Source of the DNA: Deltaproteobacteria bacterium
GTDB lineage: Bacteria > Desulfobacterota > B13-G15
DNA length: 6,126 bases
Assembly (NCBI GenBank): GCA_003646705.1
Contig: QMLK01000070.1
Location: forward strand, 1-6,126
Reading direction: 5' to 3'
The position numbers were made by a program, and so were the translations under genes. Of this stretch, positions 5,672-6,126 are shown one piece after another (the stretch's first letter is position 1; each line of letters begins with the position of its first letter). The notes under the pieces are model-generated. The model was not told where the DNA came from, did not search any database, and saw nothing but the letters and a program-made list of their open reading frames with translations.

Positions 5672-6126
5672 ATGCTGAGGGTGGAAGACCTGCAGTCGGG
5701 TTACGGCTCGATGCAGGTCCTGTGGGGCCCCTCCTTGGAGGTGAAGGAGGGGGCCATCACTTCGCTGCTCGGCCCCAACGGCGTCGGGAAGACCACCCTT
5801 CTGAGGACCGTCTTCGGCTCCATCAAACCATGGGCTGGAAGGGTTTTCTACGACGGCAGAGAGGTCACCTACCTGCCGACCCACAAGAAGGTGGAGCTGG
5901 GGATGGTCCTGGTGCCCGAGGGGCGACATCTCTTCACGGGGATGAGCGTAGAGGAGAACTTGACCATGGGCGCCTACCCGAAGAGGGCGAGGGACCGTGT
6001 AAAGGAGTCCCTCGAGCTCGTCTACTCCCTCTTCCCCATCCTCAAGGAACGCTTGAGACAGAAGGCGGGCTCCTTGAGCGGAGGGGAACAGCAGATGCTC
6101 ACCATCGCCAGGGCGTTGATGACACG
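5672..6126 (+). CDS. livF: Branched-chain amino acid-type ABC transporter ATP-binding protein LivF, 3'-truncated
   Basis: The first 151 codons of the second ATPase are present; the full family length is about 235, so Walker B and the switch histidine lie beyond the window. Visible motifs are Walker A GPNGVGKT (34-41), the LivF-typical VPEGRHLF with Glu in the Q-loop region (81-88), MSVEENL (91-97) and an intact ABC signature LSGGEQQ (135-141) followed by IARAL. In the LivG-LivF heterodimer this signature completes the ATP site formed by LivG's Walker motifs. The start is 4 bases after the livG stop. What follows livF is unknown. Confidence 0.92.
   Translation, partial: MLRVEDLQSGYGSMQVLWGPSLEVKEGAITSLLGPNGVGKTTLLRTVFGSIKPWAGRVFYDGREVTYLPTHKKVELGMVLVPEGRHLFTGMSVEENLTMGAYPKRARDRVKESLELVYSLFPILKERLRQKAGSLSGGEQQMLTIARALMT

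Overview
The window reads as GC-rich bacterial DNA with every gene on the + strand. Bacterial hallmarks are strong Shine-Dalgarno sequences, a Sec signal peptide and a canonical rho-independent terminator. Arginine is often AGG, and isoleucine is mostly ATC or ATA with very little ATT. That usage, together with the protein types, would fit an anaerobic, perhaps thermophilic, Desulfobacterota-like lineage. The taxonomic guess is weak inference, because no marker gene is present.

Left part (1-1562): the 3' two thirds of a spore-photoproduct-lyase-family (SplB/COG1533) radical SAM protein. It is followed with no intergenic base by a GTG-started PP-loop ATP pyrophosphatase related to ThiI and MnmA, which carries a C-terminal NFACT-R-like RNA-binding region. 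The two genes are translationally linked and probably co-transcribed: one of a UV-photoproduct repair family, the other of a tRNA-thiolation family.

Centre (1563-1711): a 149-base non-coding gap, locally AT-rich in its second half. It holds two candidate sigma70-type promoters, a perfect 14-base palindrome that could be an operator, and a strong Shine-Dalgarno that fixes the start of the next gene.

Right part (1712-6126): a classic HAAT-type (branched-chain amino acid type) ABC importer operon in the order livK-livH-livM-livG-livF, the last cut by the window edge. The exported binding protein captures the ligand, LivH and LivM form the membrane channel, and LivG and LivF are the two ATPases. 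A strong hairpin plus T-tract lies between livK and livH, so the binding protein is probably made in excess of the membrane parts. From livH on, the genes overlap or lie 3-4 bases apart. The ligand cannot be read from sequence; leucine/isoleucine/valine is only the family default.

I found no mobile element, CRISPR array, RNA gene or clearly undescribed system. The points most worth a second look are the degenerate ABC signature in LivG, the palindrome upstream of livK, and the pairing of the photoproduct-lyase-like gene with the thiolase-like gene.
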